A DNA stretch of 64,000 nucleotides from Vibrio maritimus (GCF_021441885.1 NZ_CP090438.1:372001-436000); one strand, 5' to 3'; positions 49,476 through 60,540 are shown, numbered from the stretch's first letter. Notes: generated from the letters alone by a model not told the origin. Program-made: numbers and translations.

Positions 49476-52291
49476 CCCTTGTCTTGGCTGTTATCCCCTT
49501 TTAGATACAGCTTGGAGCTTTCCAGAACCTTATCCATCTCATCCTGCAGCTCAAACAGTTCAGGCTCAATGTCTTCCAAAGTGTCTCCGGCACGCAATGC
49601 TTTTTCAATCGTAGCGCAGATAGATTTTAGCCTTGGAACTCCGCAATACGAGCAACTGCCGTGCAGTTTGTGGATCAAATGAATCACCTGCTCGACATCA
49701 TCAAAGCCATTATCAAGGATATTCTCACTTAACTCGGCGACTTCAGGAATAAAGTCGACCAGCATCTGGAGCATATCGATAGCCAGATCTTCTTTGTTTG
49801 CAGCTTGCTTGAGCGCAGCATTCCAATCAATCACTTGTGAGGTTGGCGCCTCGATGACAATCGGTTGAGGTGTTTCTGACTGCTGTGCTACGTCGCTCGG
49901 TGCGACAAAATCGAGACATGACTCTGGCTCCGATGGACGCACTGGTACCCATTTGTTGATCACTTGCAGTAGCATGGTCTCGTCAATTGGCTTGGTGAGG
50001 TAATCATCCATCCCCTCAGACAGCAATCTATCGCGCTCCCCAGTCATCGCATGGGCAGTCACTGCAACCACAGGTGTCGCGCCATTTTGCTGAGTCTCTT
50101 TCACCAGTTTACACGCCGTCACACCATCCATTTGCGGCATTTGAATATCCATAAATACCATATCGAAATGCTGCTCTTGCGCCTTCTCGACAGCCGCTTG
50201 ACCGCTGGTACAAGAGACGACCGTTTCGACACGTTCAGAAAGAAGCGCCGTAATCAGCTTAAGGTTCGCTGGGTTGTCGTCTACCGCCATCACATTCAGT
50301 GCGCGTTTCTCAGTAGAGGCCACCTCAACCACAGGGGCGATGAGTGCCGGCTGCTTCTCAACCAGCGATTGCAGCAGTTTCTTACGTGACAATGGCTTGG
50401 TGAGGCACTGTACGTCATGGGTTTGCATTAGGTAATCAGAGAGCGCCAGCTGAGTACTTGCGGTACCAATGATGATGTTCGACGTCGATTGCTTACAGCG
50501 AGCGATCCAATCCTCAATCAATGTCAGTGGTACTTCTTCATTGGTAGGCAAGCAGACAATGATGTAGTCAAACGACTCAATACGCTCAGGTAAGGTTGAG
50601 CGATAGGTCACCATGACACCTTCATTGGTCAGTGTTTGTTGCAACACCGAGGCGGCTTGCATATTTGGCTCAACCAAGAGTAGGCGCTTGTTATTGATCA
50701 CTGCTGGGTCAATAGGGTCTAGCATAGGAATATCGGTTGAGCTGAGTTTCACCGTAAACCAGAAGGTCGAGCCTTGGTGCAGGCGACTGGTTAGACTGAT
50801 GTCACCACCCATTTGTCCCACCAGTTTCTGAGTGATAACCAGACCCAGACCCGTACCACCGTAGCGTCTCGAGATACTGGCATCTGCTTGACTAAATGCT
50901 TGGAATAACTGCGCCTGTTGACGCTCTGAGATACCGATACCGGTATCACGCACCATAAATTGCAGTTCCACTCGGTCTTCTTTGGTGCTCTTGAGTTCTA
51001 CGGAAATATCAATATTACCGCGCTCGGTAAACTTGATTGAGTTACCCACAAGGTTCGTCAGGATCTGCTGGATACGCAGCGGGTCTCCCACCAAGCCGCT
51101 TGGGATCTTAGGATCAATTTTTAAGGTTAGCTCTAAGCCCTTTTCATGAGCGCTGGTGGCCTGCAGGGCGACGACTTCATCGAGGCTATCTTGGAACTCG
51201 AAAGGTATATTCTCCAGAGCCAGCTTACCAGCTTCTAGCTTCGAGAAATCAAGAATGTCATTGATGATGTTCAGCAGGTTGTTCGCTGATTTTTCAATGG
51301 TTTGTAGATAGTCTGTCTGGCTATTGGTGAGTTGAGTCTTCAGCATCTGACGCGTAAAGCCAATCACACCATTAAGCGGGGTTCGTAGCTCGTGTGACAT
51401 GTTCGCCAAGAATTCAGATTTCACTCGGGCAGCTTCTTGTGCGCGTTTTTTCGCGATATCCAGCTCGACGTTTTGGATCTCAAGCTGTTCAAGTGTTTCT
51501 CGCAGATCCGAGGTGGCCTGGTCGATGCTGTGTTGCATCTCGACATGATACTCAGACAGCGATACCGCCATGGCGTTGATACCGTTTTTCAGTGAGTCGA
51601 GCTCACCATGCATCTTACCCTCAATTCGCACGTCGAGGTGACCACGACGGATACGGTCGACCATATTCTTCATGTGTGAGATAGGGCGCGTAACATCGTA
51701 CATGAGTCGATAAGCGAAGATGCCTGACAAGATAAGCCCTAAGACCATGACCAGGATGGCGGAGAAGACTTCTTGGTATTGCTGCAGGCGTAGCGAAGAG
51801 AGGTCGAGTTCAATCGCGATATAGCCAAGCATCTGGCTGGTAGAGGTCAATTCTCGGGTGTCCGATACCAATTGGCTCTCGGCCAAAATAGGCGCACGCA
51901 GTATCAGAGTATTATCATGAAACTCTGATGAGCTGAGAAACGGTATTGGTCTATCTTTGGGAAACGTCAGCGTATCAAAGTTGGGATGAAAGTTTGAGGT
52001 GACAAACAGTTCATGAGAGGCGTCGAACACCGCTATACTGCGGACAAATTTTGAGTTTTTGCGGTGGGCGTAACTTATAAGGCGTCGGACGGATTCGCGG
52101 CTCTGATTAACAAGTCCTTGCTCACTGGCGATAGCGAGTGGCTCTATGATGCTCGCCCCCGCATTCAGTACCTGTGATTCAAGGTCGTGATAACGGTTAT
52201 ACGAGAAAAAGGCACTCAGAAGAAGACCGATGATTAAGGTCGGTGCCAAGGTCAATGTGATTACGCGAGCGCGAAGGCCGTATCTTGTCAT
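49472..52291 (-). CDS. barA: Hybrid sensor kinase BarA
   Basis: BarA is the tripartite sensor that phosphorylates UvrY/VarA and so drives the Csr system; in Vibrio it is also known as VarS. The 939 residues hold an N-terminal helix (about 10-30), a periplasmic domain, a second helix (about 177-200), HAMP, HisKA with His300 in NMSHELRTPLN, HATPase (GGTGLGL about 478-484) and a degenerate receiver (about 535-640, no phospho-Asp). An intact receiver with Asp715 in MDIQMPQMDG and a C-terminal HPt with His873 follow. Confidence 0.95.
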   Translation of the reverse strand: MTRYGLRARVITLTLAPTLIIGLLLSAFFSYNRYHDLESQVLNAGASIIEPLAIASEQGLVNQSRESVRRLISYAHRKNSKFVRSIAVFDASHELFVTSNFHPNFDTLTFPKDRPIPFLSSSEFHDNTLILRAPILAESQLVSDTRELTSTSQMLGYIAIELDLSSLRLQQYQEVFSAILVMVLGLILSGIFAYRLMYDVTRPISHMKNMVDRIRRGHLDVRIEGKMHGELDSLKNGINAMAVSLSEYHVEMQHSIDQATSDLRETLEQLEIQNVELDIAKKRAQEAARVKSEFLANMSHELRTPLNGVIGFTRQMLKTQLTNSQTDYLQTIEKSANNLLNIINDILDFSKLEAGKLALENIPFEFQDSLDEVVALQATSAHEKGLELTLKIDPKIPSGLVGDPLRIQQILTNLVGNSIKFTERGNIDISVELKSTKEDRVELQFMVRDTGIGISERQQAQLFQAFSQADASISRRYGGTGLGLVITQKLVGQMGGDISLTSRLHQGSTFWFTVKLSSTDIPMLDPIDPAVINNKRLLLVEPNMQAASVLQQTLTNEGVMVTYRSTLPERIESFDYIIVCLPTNEEVPLTLIEDWIARCKQSTSNIIIGTASTQLALSDYLMQTHDVQCLTKPLSRKKLLQSLVEKQPALIAPVVEVASTEKRALNVMAVDDNPANLKLITALLSERVETVVSCTSGQAAVEKAQEQHFDMVFMDIQMPQMDGVTACKLVKETQQNGATPVVAVTAHAMTGERDRLLSEGMDDYLTKPIDETMLLQVINKWVPVRPSEPESCLDFVAPSDVAQQSETPQPIVIEAPTSQVIDWNAALKQAANKEDLAIDMLQMLVDFIPEVAELSENILDNGFDDVEQVIHLIHKLHGSCSYCGVPRLKSICATIEKALRAGDTLEDIEPELFELQDEMDKVLESSKLYLKGDNSQDKG

Positions 52292-52487
52292 TTTAATTCG
52301 AAGTCATTATTTGCCAACAGAGTATTATCTGATGGGGGGATATGGGACAATACCCAGTATTGCATCCTCAAGATGACGTAAGCTTAATCAAAGCAGCGCT
52401 GTTCGACAATCATTCAGACTCAGAATAGTGAAACTCTAACAATATTTTAAAGGCGCAGAGCACTAACGCTTTGCCTTGGAACTGGTC

Positions 52488-53801
52488 ATGGCACGTTTTT
52501 TTAAACCAACAAAGAAAACCTCTTTCTCCAAAAAGCACCAAGAGGTGCAGATTGAACGCATGGATCACCACGGCGCAGGTATTGGTTACATCAACAAGAA
52601 GCCTGTATTTGTCGAGGGAGCCCTAGCGAATGAAAAGGTGTTGGTGCAGTTGACGGAAAGTAAAGCTAAGTTTGCCAAAGCCAATCTCATCAAGGTCTTA
52701 ACGCCATCTGAACAGCGCGTCGAACCGTTTTGCCCTCATTATTATGAGTGCGGCGGTTGCAATCAGCAGCACTTAGAGCGTGAAGAACAAATCACCCACA
52801 AAGAGCGTGTGCTATCGCAGTTGATGACTAAGTTTGCGGGGCAGACTCTAGCGTTATCACCGTCGATCACGGGAGAAGGGCGTGGCTACCGTCGCCGCGC
52901 GAGATTGAGTATTCATGTCGATAAGCAGCGTGGTCTGATGATGGGCTTTCGACGCAAACAGAGCAATCAGATCGTCGATGTCGACCATTGCCCTGTGCTC
53001 GATAACAAGCTCAATGCATTGATTCCTGAGTTACGTAAGATTTTTGATGGCTTTAAACAGCCAAATATTTTAGGGCACCTTGAACTTGTGCTTGGCGAGG
53101 CAGGACCTGTCGTGGTTATTCGTCACACCAAAGCACTGAGCGAGAAAGACCAAACCCGTTTAATCGAGTTTGCTGAGCAAATGGGTATCACGCTTTATTT
53201 GATGCCAGAGGCCAATCAATTAGATCGAGTGGTCGGAGAGCAGCCTTATTACGCCGAGGTTGGCTTTAAGCTACCGTTTTTGCCTTCCCACTTTATTCAG
53301 GTTAATCAAGCGATCAATGAGCGTATGGTGACGCAAGCGCTAGAGTGGCTCGCGCCAGTAGAAACGGATCGCGTATTGGACCTATTCTGTGGGTTGGGTA
53401 ACTTTACCCTGCCGCTAGCCAGTCGCAGTGCTCACGTGGTTGGTGTTGAAGGTGTCCAAGATATGGTCGACTGGGCCGCGGATAACGCGAAACTAAATGG
53501 CCTTTCGAATGTCGAATTTTATCAAGCGAATTTGGAACAAGAGCTGTCTCAGCAGCCTTGGGCATCGCAGCAGTTTGATAAGATTTTGTTAGATCCTGCA
53601 AGAGCGGGTGCGAGCGGCGTGATCGACCAAGTTTCCGCATTAGGTGCGACACGTGTACTTTATGTTTCTTGCAATCCTGCTACCCTTGCGAGAGACAGTC
53701 AAAGCCTACTTGAACAAGGCTACACATTGACTCGATTAGGTATGATGGATATGTTCCCTCATACCAGTCACCTTGAGTCGATGGCGTTGTTTGAAAAATA
53801 G
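52488..53801 (+). CDS. rlmD: 23S rRNA m5U1939 methyltransferase
   Basis: RlmD (RumA) methylates C5 of U1939 in 23S rRNA. The 437-residue protein has a TRAM domain, the Fe-S cysteines CPHYYECGGC plus a downstream Cys in DHCPVL, the SAM fold VLDLFCGLGNFTLPLA and the catalytic YVSCNPATLARD. ATG 52488 is preferred; a TTG four codons upstream overlaps the weak GGA ribosome site. E. coli also has barA and rlmD divergent and relA following. Confidence 0.95.
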   Translation: MARFFKPTKKTSFSKKHQEVQIERMDHHGAGIGYINKKPVFVEGALANEKVLVQLTESKAKFAKANLIKVLTPSEQRVEPFCPHYYECGGCNQQHLEREEQITHKERVLSQLMTKFAGQTLALSPSITGEGRGYRRRARLSIHVDKQRGLMMGFRRKQSNQIVDVDHCPVLDNKLNALIPELRKIFDGFKQPNILGHLELVLGEAGPVVVIRHTKALSEKDQTRLIEFAEQMGITLYLMPEANQLDRVVGEQPYYAEVGFKLPFLPSHFIQVNQAINERMVTQALEWLAPVETDRVLDLFCGLGNFTLPLASRSAHVVGVEGVQDMVDWAADNAKLNGLSNVEFYQANLEQELSQQPWASQQFDKILLDPARAGASGVIDQVSALGATRVLYVSCNPATLARDSQSLLEQGYTLTRLGMMDMFPHTSHLESMALFEK

Positions 53802-53869
53802 CGCAGATGTCATAGTAATAACGCTAACTTGGATAGGTTAGTGAACCAATAAACTAGGAAGAAAAAGAA

Positions 53870-56092
53870 ATGGTTGCGGTAAGAAGCGCGCATTTGAACC
53901 CAGAAGAGCAATTCAATTTGGATAATTGGATTGCATCACTTAAGCAAGATAAGAACACCTCAAAACGGTTGAAAGACGTGTATCGTCAGTGCGAGGAAAT
54001 TGTTGCCGATAGTGAGCAAGGGGCATTGCTGTTGTGGCGCGGGAGAGAGATGAATGAAATCCTCATTACCCTGTCTATGGATAAAGCGACGCTGGTGGCG
54101 GCGCAATTGTATCCCGTGGTCTCTAGTGGTCTTTATGATCGTGAACTGCTAGAAGAAAACTACGGCAAAGAAATCATCAAGCTGATCGATGGCGTAGAAG
54201 AAATGGCCGCTATCGGTCAGCTCAACGTTACCCTTGAAGGCTCTGAAGCCTCGGGTCAGGTCGATAATGTCCGTCGTATGCTGCTTGCCATGGTGGATGA
54301 CTTCCGCTGCGTGGTGATTAAGCTTGCAGAGCGTATCTGTAACCTGCGTGAAGTGAAAGATGAGCCAGATGAAGTGCGCCGCGCAGCCGCGAAAGAGTGT
54401 GCCAACATTTACGCACCACTCGCCAACCGCCTCGGTATCGGTCAGCTCAAATGGGAAATCGAAGACTACGCCTTCCGTTACCAGCAGCCAGACACCTACA
54501 AACAAATTGCCAAGCAGCTTTCTGAGCGTCGCATCGTCCGTGAGCAATACATCAAAGACTTTGTTGACGATCTAACCAGTGAGATGCAAGCCTCGAGCAT
54601 CCTTGCAGAAGTCAGTGGTCGTCCAAAGCATATCTACAGCATCTGGCGCAAAATGCAGAAGAAGAGTCTGGATTTTGACGAGCTGTTTGACGTGCGCGCG
54701 GTGCGAATCATCGCTGAGCGTTTGCAAGACTGTTACGCCGCTCTAGGTGTGGTACACACCAAATACAAGCACTTACCTAGCGAGTTTGACGATTACGTTG
54801 CTAACCCTAAACCAAATGGCTACCAATCGATTCATACCGTGATTCTGGGGCCTGAAGGCAAAACCATTGAAATCCAAATCCGTACCAAACAGATGCACGA
54901 AGACTCAGAGTTGGGTGTTGCCGCGCACTGGAAGTACAAGGAAGGCGGCAGTGGTGGTCGCAGTGGTTACGATGAGAAGATTACTTGGCTGCGTAAGCTA
55001 CTCGATTGGCAAGAAGAGATGTCTGACTCTGGCGAGATGCTCGATGAGCTTCGCAGTCAGGTGTTTGATGATCGCGTTTATGCCTTTACACCGCGTGGTG
55101 ATGTGGTCGACCTACCAATGGGCGCGACTCCGCTTGATTTTGCTTACCACATTCACTCTGAAGTGGGACACCGCTGTATTGGCGCTAAGGTAGCAGGACG
55201 TATCGTTCCGTTTACTCACAAGCTGACAATGGGTGATCAGGTTGAGATCATCACGGCCAAAGAGCCAAACCCATCTCGTGACTGGTTGAACCCATCACTT
55301 GGCTTTGTCCACTCTGGCCGAGCTCGCGCCAAGATCAACGCCTGGTTTAGAAAGCAAAGCCGTGAGAAAAACTTAGAAGCGGGTCGAGAGATCCTTGAGG
55401 CCGAGCTGGCTAAGATCGGCGCGACACTCAAAGATGCTGAGCAATATGCCTTGAAGCGCTTTAACGTAAACTCGGCGGACGAGCTGTATGTCGGTATCGG
55501 CAGTGGCGATCTGCGTATCAATCAGATCATCAACCACATCAACGCTTTGGTGAACAAGCCAACGGCGGAAGAAGAAGATCAGCAAGCGCTAGAAAGGCTG
55601 CAAGAGTCTGAGAATAAAGCACCCGCCCAAAGCCGCCCGCATAAAGATGCGGTGGTGGTGGAAGGTGTCGATAACCTAATGACTCACTTAGCGCGCTGCT
55701 GTCAGCCAATTCCAGGCGATCAGATCAAAGGCTATATCACCCAAGGGCGCGGTATCTCAGTGCACCGCGCTGACTGTGAGCAGCTTGAAGAGCTTAGTCA
55801 TCACGCACCAGAGCGTATTATCGATACGGTATGGGGCAGCGGATTTGTTGGTTCATACATCTTAACGATTCGTGTTGAGGCGATGGAGCGTGGCGGTCTA
55901 CTGAAAGACATCACGACCTTGCTAACCAACGAAAAGATTAAGGTGACTAGCATGAAGAGTCGCAGTGATTACAAGCGTCAATTGTCTATCATGGACTTTG
56001 ATCTGGAAGTGAACAATATTGAGGTGTTGTCGCGCGTGACTAAGCGTATTGAGCAGATTAAAGATGTGATGAATGTGAAGCGGTTGGGGTAG
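53870..56092 (+). CDS. relA: (p)ppGpp synthetase RelA
   Basis: This ribosome-associated synthetase makes (p)ppGpp on sensing uncharged tRNA. The 740 residues contain a pseudo-hydrolase domain whose HD motif is lost, as in all RelA. The synthetase block is RPKHIYSIWRKMQKK, ELFDVRAVRII and NGYQSIHTVILGPEGK. A TGS domain (DRVYAFTPRGDVVDLPMGATPLDFAY), zinc-finger CCQPIPGDQI and a C-terminal ACT domain follow. The ATG follows AGGAAGAAAAAGAA. Confidence 0.97.
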   Translation: MVAVRSAHLNPEEQFNLDNWIASLKQDKNTSKRLKDVYRQCEEIVADSEQGALLLWRGREMNEILITLSMDKATLVAAQLYPVVSSGLYDRELLEENYGKEIIKLIDGVEEMAAIGQLNVTLEGSEASGQVDNVRRMLLAMVDDFRCVVIKLAERICNLREVKDEPDEVRRAAAKECANIYAPLANRLGIGQLKWEIEDYAFRYQQPDTYKQIAKQLSERRIVREQYIKDFVDDLTSEMQASSILAEVSGRPKHIYSIWRKMQKKSLDFDELFDVRAVRIIAERLQDCYAALGVVHTKYKHLPSEFDDYVANPKPNGYQSIHTVILGPEGKTIEIQIRTKQMHEDSELGVAAHWKYKEGGSGGRSGYDEKITWLRKLLDWQEEMSDSGEMLDELRSQVFDDRVYAFTPRGDVVDLPMGATPLDFAYHIHSEVGHRCIGAKVAGRIVPFTHKLTMGDQVEIITAKEPNPSRDWLNPSLGFVHSGRARAKINAWFRKQSREKNLEAGREILEAELAKIGATLKDAEQYALKRFNVNSADELYVGIGSGDLRINQIINHINALVNKPTAEEEDQQALERLQESENKAPAQSRPHKDAVVVEGVDNLMTHLARCCQPIPGDQIKGYITQGRGISVHRADCEQLEELSHHAPERIIDTVWGSGFVGSYILTIRVEAMERGGLLKDITTLLTNEKIKVTSMKSRSDYKRQLSIMDFDLEVNNIEVLSRVTKRIEQIKDVMNVKRLG

Positions 56093-56120
56093 TTGGGCGT
56101 ACTATTTTAGGTTCGGTGGA

Positions 56121-56258
56121 TTTTACCCCTCCCAGCCTCCCCTTAGTAAGGGGAGGAGTCTCAGGCTCGCTCTCGCGTAGCCTATTCTACAAGGCGATGC
56201 GACGATAGGAGCTAGCCCGTAGTTCTCCCCCTATATAGGGGGAGCTAGAGGGGGTAAA
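56121..56258. repeat. Palindromic MITE-like element
   Basis: This 138-bp element between relA and mazG has terminal inverted repeats TTTTACCCC and GGGGTAAAA. The inverted similarity continues for roughly 38 bp into each arm with CCTCCCCTTAGTAAGGGGAG on one side and CTCCCCCTATATAGGGGGAG on the other, each itself a hairpin. The core has smaller palindromes (AGGCT/AGCCT). Similarity of flanks (GTGGA / CCACG) extends it by a few bp. There is no coding capacity, consistent with a mobilised non-autonomous repeat. Confidence 0.7.
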
Positions 56259-56347
56259 ACCACGCGCTCCCAACCCCTAACAAACCAAAAAACACAACCA
56301 AGGGCGAGTGCTACCACACTCGCCCTTGTCGTAACCAGGAACCCAAC

Positions 56348-57154
56348 ATGACCCAACCCATAGACCAACTCCTCACCATCATGGCGCAGCTCCGCGACGA
56401 AGAAAAAGGCTGCCCATGGGATAGAAAGCAAACCTTCGAAACCATCGTTCCTCACACCATCGAAGAGACCTTTGAGGTGGTGGATGCGATTCACAACAAA
56501 GATTGGCCGAATCTAAAAGAAGAGCTGGGCGACTTGCTGTTCCAAGTCATCTTTTATAGCCAGATGGCGAAAGAGCAGGGGCTGTTTGATTTTAATGAGG
56601 TAGTTGAAGGGCTTAACGAGAAGCTTACCCGCCGTCATCCGCACGTTTTTTCTGACGTCGAGTTTGAAGATGAAGCGGCGATCAACGCCAACTGGGAAGC
56701 AGAGAAAGAGAAGGAAAAAGCGCAACTAGGCAAAACCGCGCAAAGTATTCTAGACTCAATACCACAGTCGCTTCCTGCACTTTCTAAAGCCAACAAAATA
56801 CAGAAACGTTGCGCAAAATTTGGCTTCGATTGGGATGCACTTGGGCCTGTGGTTGAGAAGGTTCAAGAAGAGATCGAAGAGGTCGTTGAAGAAGCGATAC
56901 AAGTCGATGTAAACGAAGACAAACTGGAAGAAGAAGTGGGCGATTTGTTGTTTGCCGCGGTGAACCTTTCTCGTCACTTGAAGAAAGATCCTGAAGTGGC
57001 GCTGCGAAAAGCCAATGACAAATTTACACGCCGATTTAAGGGTGTAGAAGCCCGTGTTGCGGGCGAAGGTAAGTTATTGACAGACTTTAGCCTTAACGAG
57101 CTAGATGCGTTTTGGAATGATGTAAAAAAACAAGAAAACAGCTCGGATTTGTGA
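56348..57154 (+). CDS. mazG: NTP pyrophosphohydrolase MazG
   Basis: MazG hydrolyses nucleoside triphosphates to monophosphates and lowers (p)ppGpp effects in E. coli. The 268-residue protein carries two MazG domains: EKGCPWDRKQTFETIVPHTIEE and a second EEIEEVVEEAIQVDVNEDKLEEEVGDLLF, each with the EExxE...ExxD metal ligands. The ATG follows AGGA. E. coli has mazEF between relA and mazG; here that place holds a repeat element. Confidence 0.95.
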   Translation: MTQPIDQLLTIMAQLRDEEKGCPWDRKQTFETIVPHTIEETFEVVDAIHNKDWPNLKEELGDLLFQVIFYSQMAKEQGLFDFNEVVEGLNEKLTRRHPHVFSDVEFEDEAAINANWEAEKEKEKAQLGKTAQSILDSIPQSLPALSKANKIQKRCAKFGFDWDALGPVVEKVQEEIEEVVEEAIQVDVNEDKLEEEVGDLLFAAVNLSRHLKKDPEVALRKANDKFTRRFKGVEARVAGEGKLLTDFSLNELDAFWNDVKKQENSSDL

Positions 57155-57212
57155 ACCACTTCTCGCTGGTGTAAGTTTCTACTATTGATTTGAAGCAAAA
57201 AATAAAAATTTT

Positions 57213-57234
57213 GAATGTGATAAGTTTCACGTTG
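57213..57234 (+). promoter_or_regulatory. CRP-like site upstream of pyrG
   Basis: TGTGATAAGTTTCACG (57216-57231) matches TGTGA-N6-TCACA at nine of ten positions. Its centre is about 43 bp before the expected start of the promoter at 57232-57260, a class II activator position. Confidence 0.5.
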
Positions 57235-57260
57235 TGGCGGTAAAGGGCTTCTGGTATATT
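57232..57260 (+). promoter_or_regulatory. Putative pyrG promoter
   Basis: TTGTGG at -35 and TATATT at -10 are separated by 17 bp. The start would be near 57267, 50 nt before the pyrG ATG. Confidence 0.5.
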
Positions 57261-57316
57261 TGCATCCCGTCCAGAAGAAATCCATTTTCCCTCATTCAAC
57301 CAACTTCAGGTTAAAC

Positions 57317-58957
57317 ATGACGACAAATTATATTTTTGTTACTGGCGGGGTAGTATCCTCTCTAGGTAAAGGTATTGCAGCAGCATCTCTTGCAGCAATT
57401 TTAGAAGCACGTGGTCTTAAAGTGACCATGATGAAGCTTGACCCTTACATCAACGTTGATCCAGGCACAATGAGCCCAACTCAGCACGGTGAAGTGTTCG
57501 TCACGGAAGATGGCGCTGAAACTGACCTTGACCTTGGTCACTACGAGCGTTTCATCCGTACCAAGATGACAAAACGCAACAACTTTACTGCTGGTCGTGT
57601 TTACGCTGACGTTCTACGTAAAGAGCGTCGTGGTGACTACCTAGGTGCGACTATTCAGGTTATCCCACACATCACAAACGCTATTAAAGATCGTGTAATC
57701 GCTGGTTCTGAAGGCCATGACGTTGCGATCGTTGAAGTTGGTGGCACCGTTGGTGATATCGAATCTCTACCATTTATGGAAGCAATCCGTCAGCTAGCGG
57801 TTGAGCTTGGTCGTGAGCGTGCAATGTTCATGCACCTGACTCTCGTTCCTTACCTAGCAGCAGCGGGCGAAGTGAAAACTAAGCCAACGCAGCACTCTGT
57901 AAAAGAGCTTCTATCTATCGGTATCCAACCAGATATTCTTGTTTGCCGTAGCGATCGCATGATCCCTGCAAACGAGCGTAAGAAGATCGCTTTGTTCTGT
58001 AACGTATCAGAGAAAGCGGTTATCTCAATGAAGGATGTAGACTCTATCTACAAGATCCCTCAGCTTATCAAATCGCAAGGTCTTGACGATCTTGTTTGTA
58101 CTCGCTTTGGCATCAACGCTCCAGAAGCTGACCTATCTGAATGGGAACAGGTTATCTACGAAGAAGCGAACCCAACGGGTGAAGTTGTTATCGGTATGGT
58201 TGGTAAGTACATTGAGCTTCCAGATGCGTACAAGTCGGTGAACGAAGCGCTTAAGCACGCAGGTCTTAAGAACCGTCTGAACGTGAAGATCAAGTACGTT
58301 GACTCACAAGATGTTGAGAGCAAAGGTGAAGAAGCACTAGCAGGTCTAGACGCTATCCTTGTACCAGGTGGCTTTGGCGATCGTGGTGTAGAAGGTAAGA
58401 TCCGCGCAGCTCAATACGCACGTGAGAACAAAGTACCTTACCTAGGTATCTGTCTAGGGATGCAAGTGGCGCTTATCGAATACGCTCGTAACGTAGCGGG
58501 CATGGAAGGCGCACATTCAACAGAATTTAACAAAGAGACGAAATACCCTGTGGTAGGCTTGATCACAGAGTGGGTTGATGGTGAAGGTAAAGTTGAAGAA
58601 CGTACTGAAACCTCAGACCTTGGCGGTACAATGCGTCTAGGTTCTCAGCTATGTCACCTTGAGAAAGGCACAAAAGCTTTCGAACTTTACGGCAACGCGA
58701 AGATCCACGAGCGTCACCGTCACCGCTATGAAGTGAACAACGTACTTCGTCCTCAGATTGAAAAAGCAGGTCTTAAAGTTTCTGGTCTGTCAGCAGACAA
58801 GAAACTGGTTGAAGTGATCGAGAACCCAGCACACCCATGGTTTGTCGCTGCGCAGTTCCACCCAGAATTCACTTCAACACCACGCGATGGTCACCCACTG
58901 TTCTCTGGCTTTGTTAAGGCAGCAGGTGAGTACCAGCGCGGTACTGAAGAAGAGTAA
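57317..58957 (+). CDS. pyrG: CTP synthase
   Basis: PyrG aminates UTP to CTP with ATP and glutamine. The 546-residue protein has the synthetase domain (NYIFVTGGVVSSLGKGIAAA P-loop-like, KLDPYINVDPGTMSP) and a C-terminal glutamine amidotransferase with PYLGICLGMQVALIEYAR (nucleophile Cys) and FHPEFTS. ATG 57317 gives the canonical MTTNYIFVTGG; an in-frame ATG 19 codons earlier has no homology and overlaps the promoter. pyrG-eno order is conserved. Confidence 0.98.
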   Translation: MTTNYIFVTGGVVSSLGKGIAAASLAAILEARGLKVTMMKLDPYINVDPGTMSPTQHGEVFVTEDGAETDLDLGHYERFIRTKMTKRNNFTAGRVYADVLRKERRGDYLGATIQVIPHITNAIKDRVIAGSEGHDVAIVEVGGTVGDIESLPFMEAIRQLAVELGRERAMFMHLTLVPYLAAAGEVKTKPTQHSVKELLSIGIQPDILVCRSDRMIPANERKKIALFCNVSEKAVISMKDVDSIYKIPQLIKSQGLDDLVCTRFGINAPEADLSEWEQVIYEEANPTGEVVIGMVGKYIELPDAYKSVNEALKHAGLKNRLNVKIKYVDSQDVESKGEEALAGLDAILVPGGFGDRGVEGKIRAAQYARENKVPYLGICLGMQVALIEYARNVAGMEGAHSTEFNKETKYPVVGLITEWVDGEGKVEERTETSDLGGTMRLGSQLCHLEKGTKAFELYGNAKIHERHRHRYEVNNVLRPQIEKAGLKVSGLSADKKLVEVIENPAHPWFVAAQFHPEFTSTPRDGHPLFSGFVKAAGEYQRGTEEE

Positions 58958-59032
58958 AAAGGATACGGGCGGCAGCGAAGGTTGTGCGGCTGCCCTAAAT
59001 TTGACATTTATATTTAATGAGAGGAAACATTA

Positions 59033-60334
<1,302 letters not shown>

Positions 60335-60357
60335 TTCTTGATGTTTACTGACTGATA

Positions 60358-60388
60358 GAAAGCCGCTCATTTGAGCGGCTTTTTTTGG
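60358..60388 (+). terminator. Terminator of eno
   Basis: AAAGCCGCTCA and TGAGCGGCTTT form a stem with a TT loop, followed by a run of T. Confidence 0.92.
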
Positions 60389-60426
60389 TTTTAGGCCAGC
60401 GAAAACGGGAGATGTGTCGTCAAAAC

Positions 60427-60470
60427 GAGTAACAGTTTAAGTAACAGCATCCAGTATGTTACTTCTGGAT
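60427..60470 (+). promoter_or_regulatory. Interleaved inverted repeats before the LDH2 gene
   Basis: AAGTAACA (60439-60446) is inverted as TGTTACTT (60457-60464). ATCCAG (60449-60454) is inverted as CTGGAT (60465-60470); both pairs are perfect with 10-nt centres and are interleaved. A further AGTAACA lies 12 bp upstream (60428). They sit just ahead of a TATAGT -10 candidate (60494-60499) with no good -35, as expected for an activator site. Confidence 0.5.
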
Positions 60471-60540
60471 TTCGTCTCATGGTTTAAAGTAGCTATAGTT
60501 TTCATAAAAACGTATTCCTACTTATACAGAGGACATTACC

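Noticed and set aside
52348..52362. CAATAC/GTATTG short palindrome between barA and rlmD
   Set aside because: Six bp with a 3-nt centre is within chance expectation for 64 kb, and no family consensus matches.
60439..60470. RNA pseudoknot formed by the A-B-A'-B' repeats
   Set aside because: With no linker between A' and B' an H-type pseudoknot with an 8-bp stem is sterically impossible, and the region is probably upstream of the transcription start. A DNA operator is more likely.
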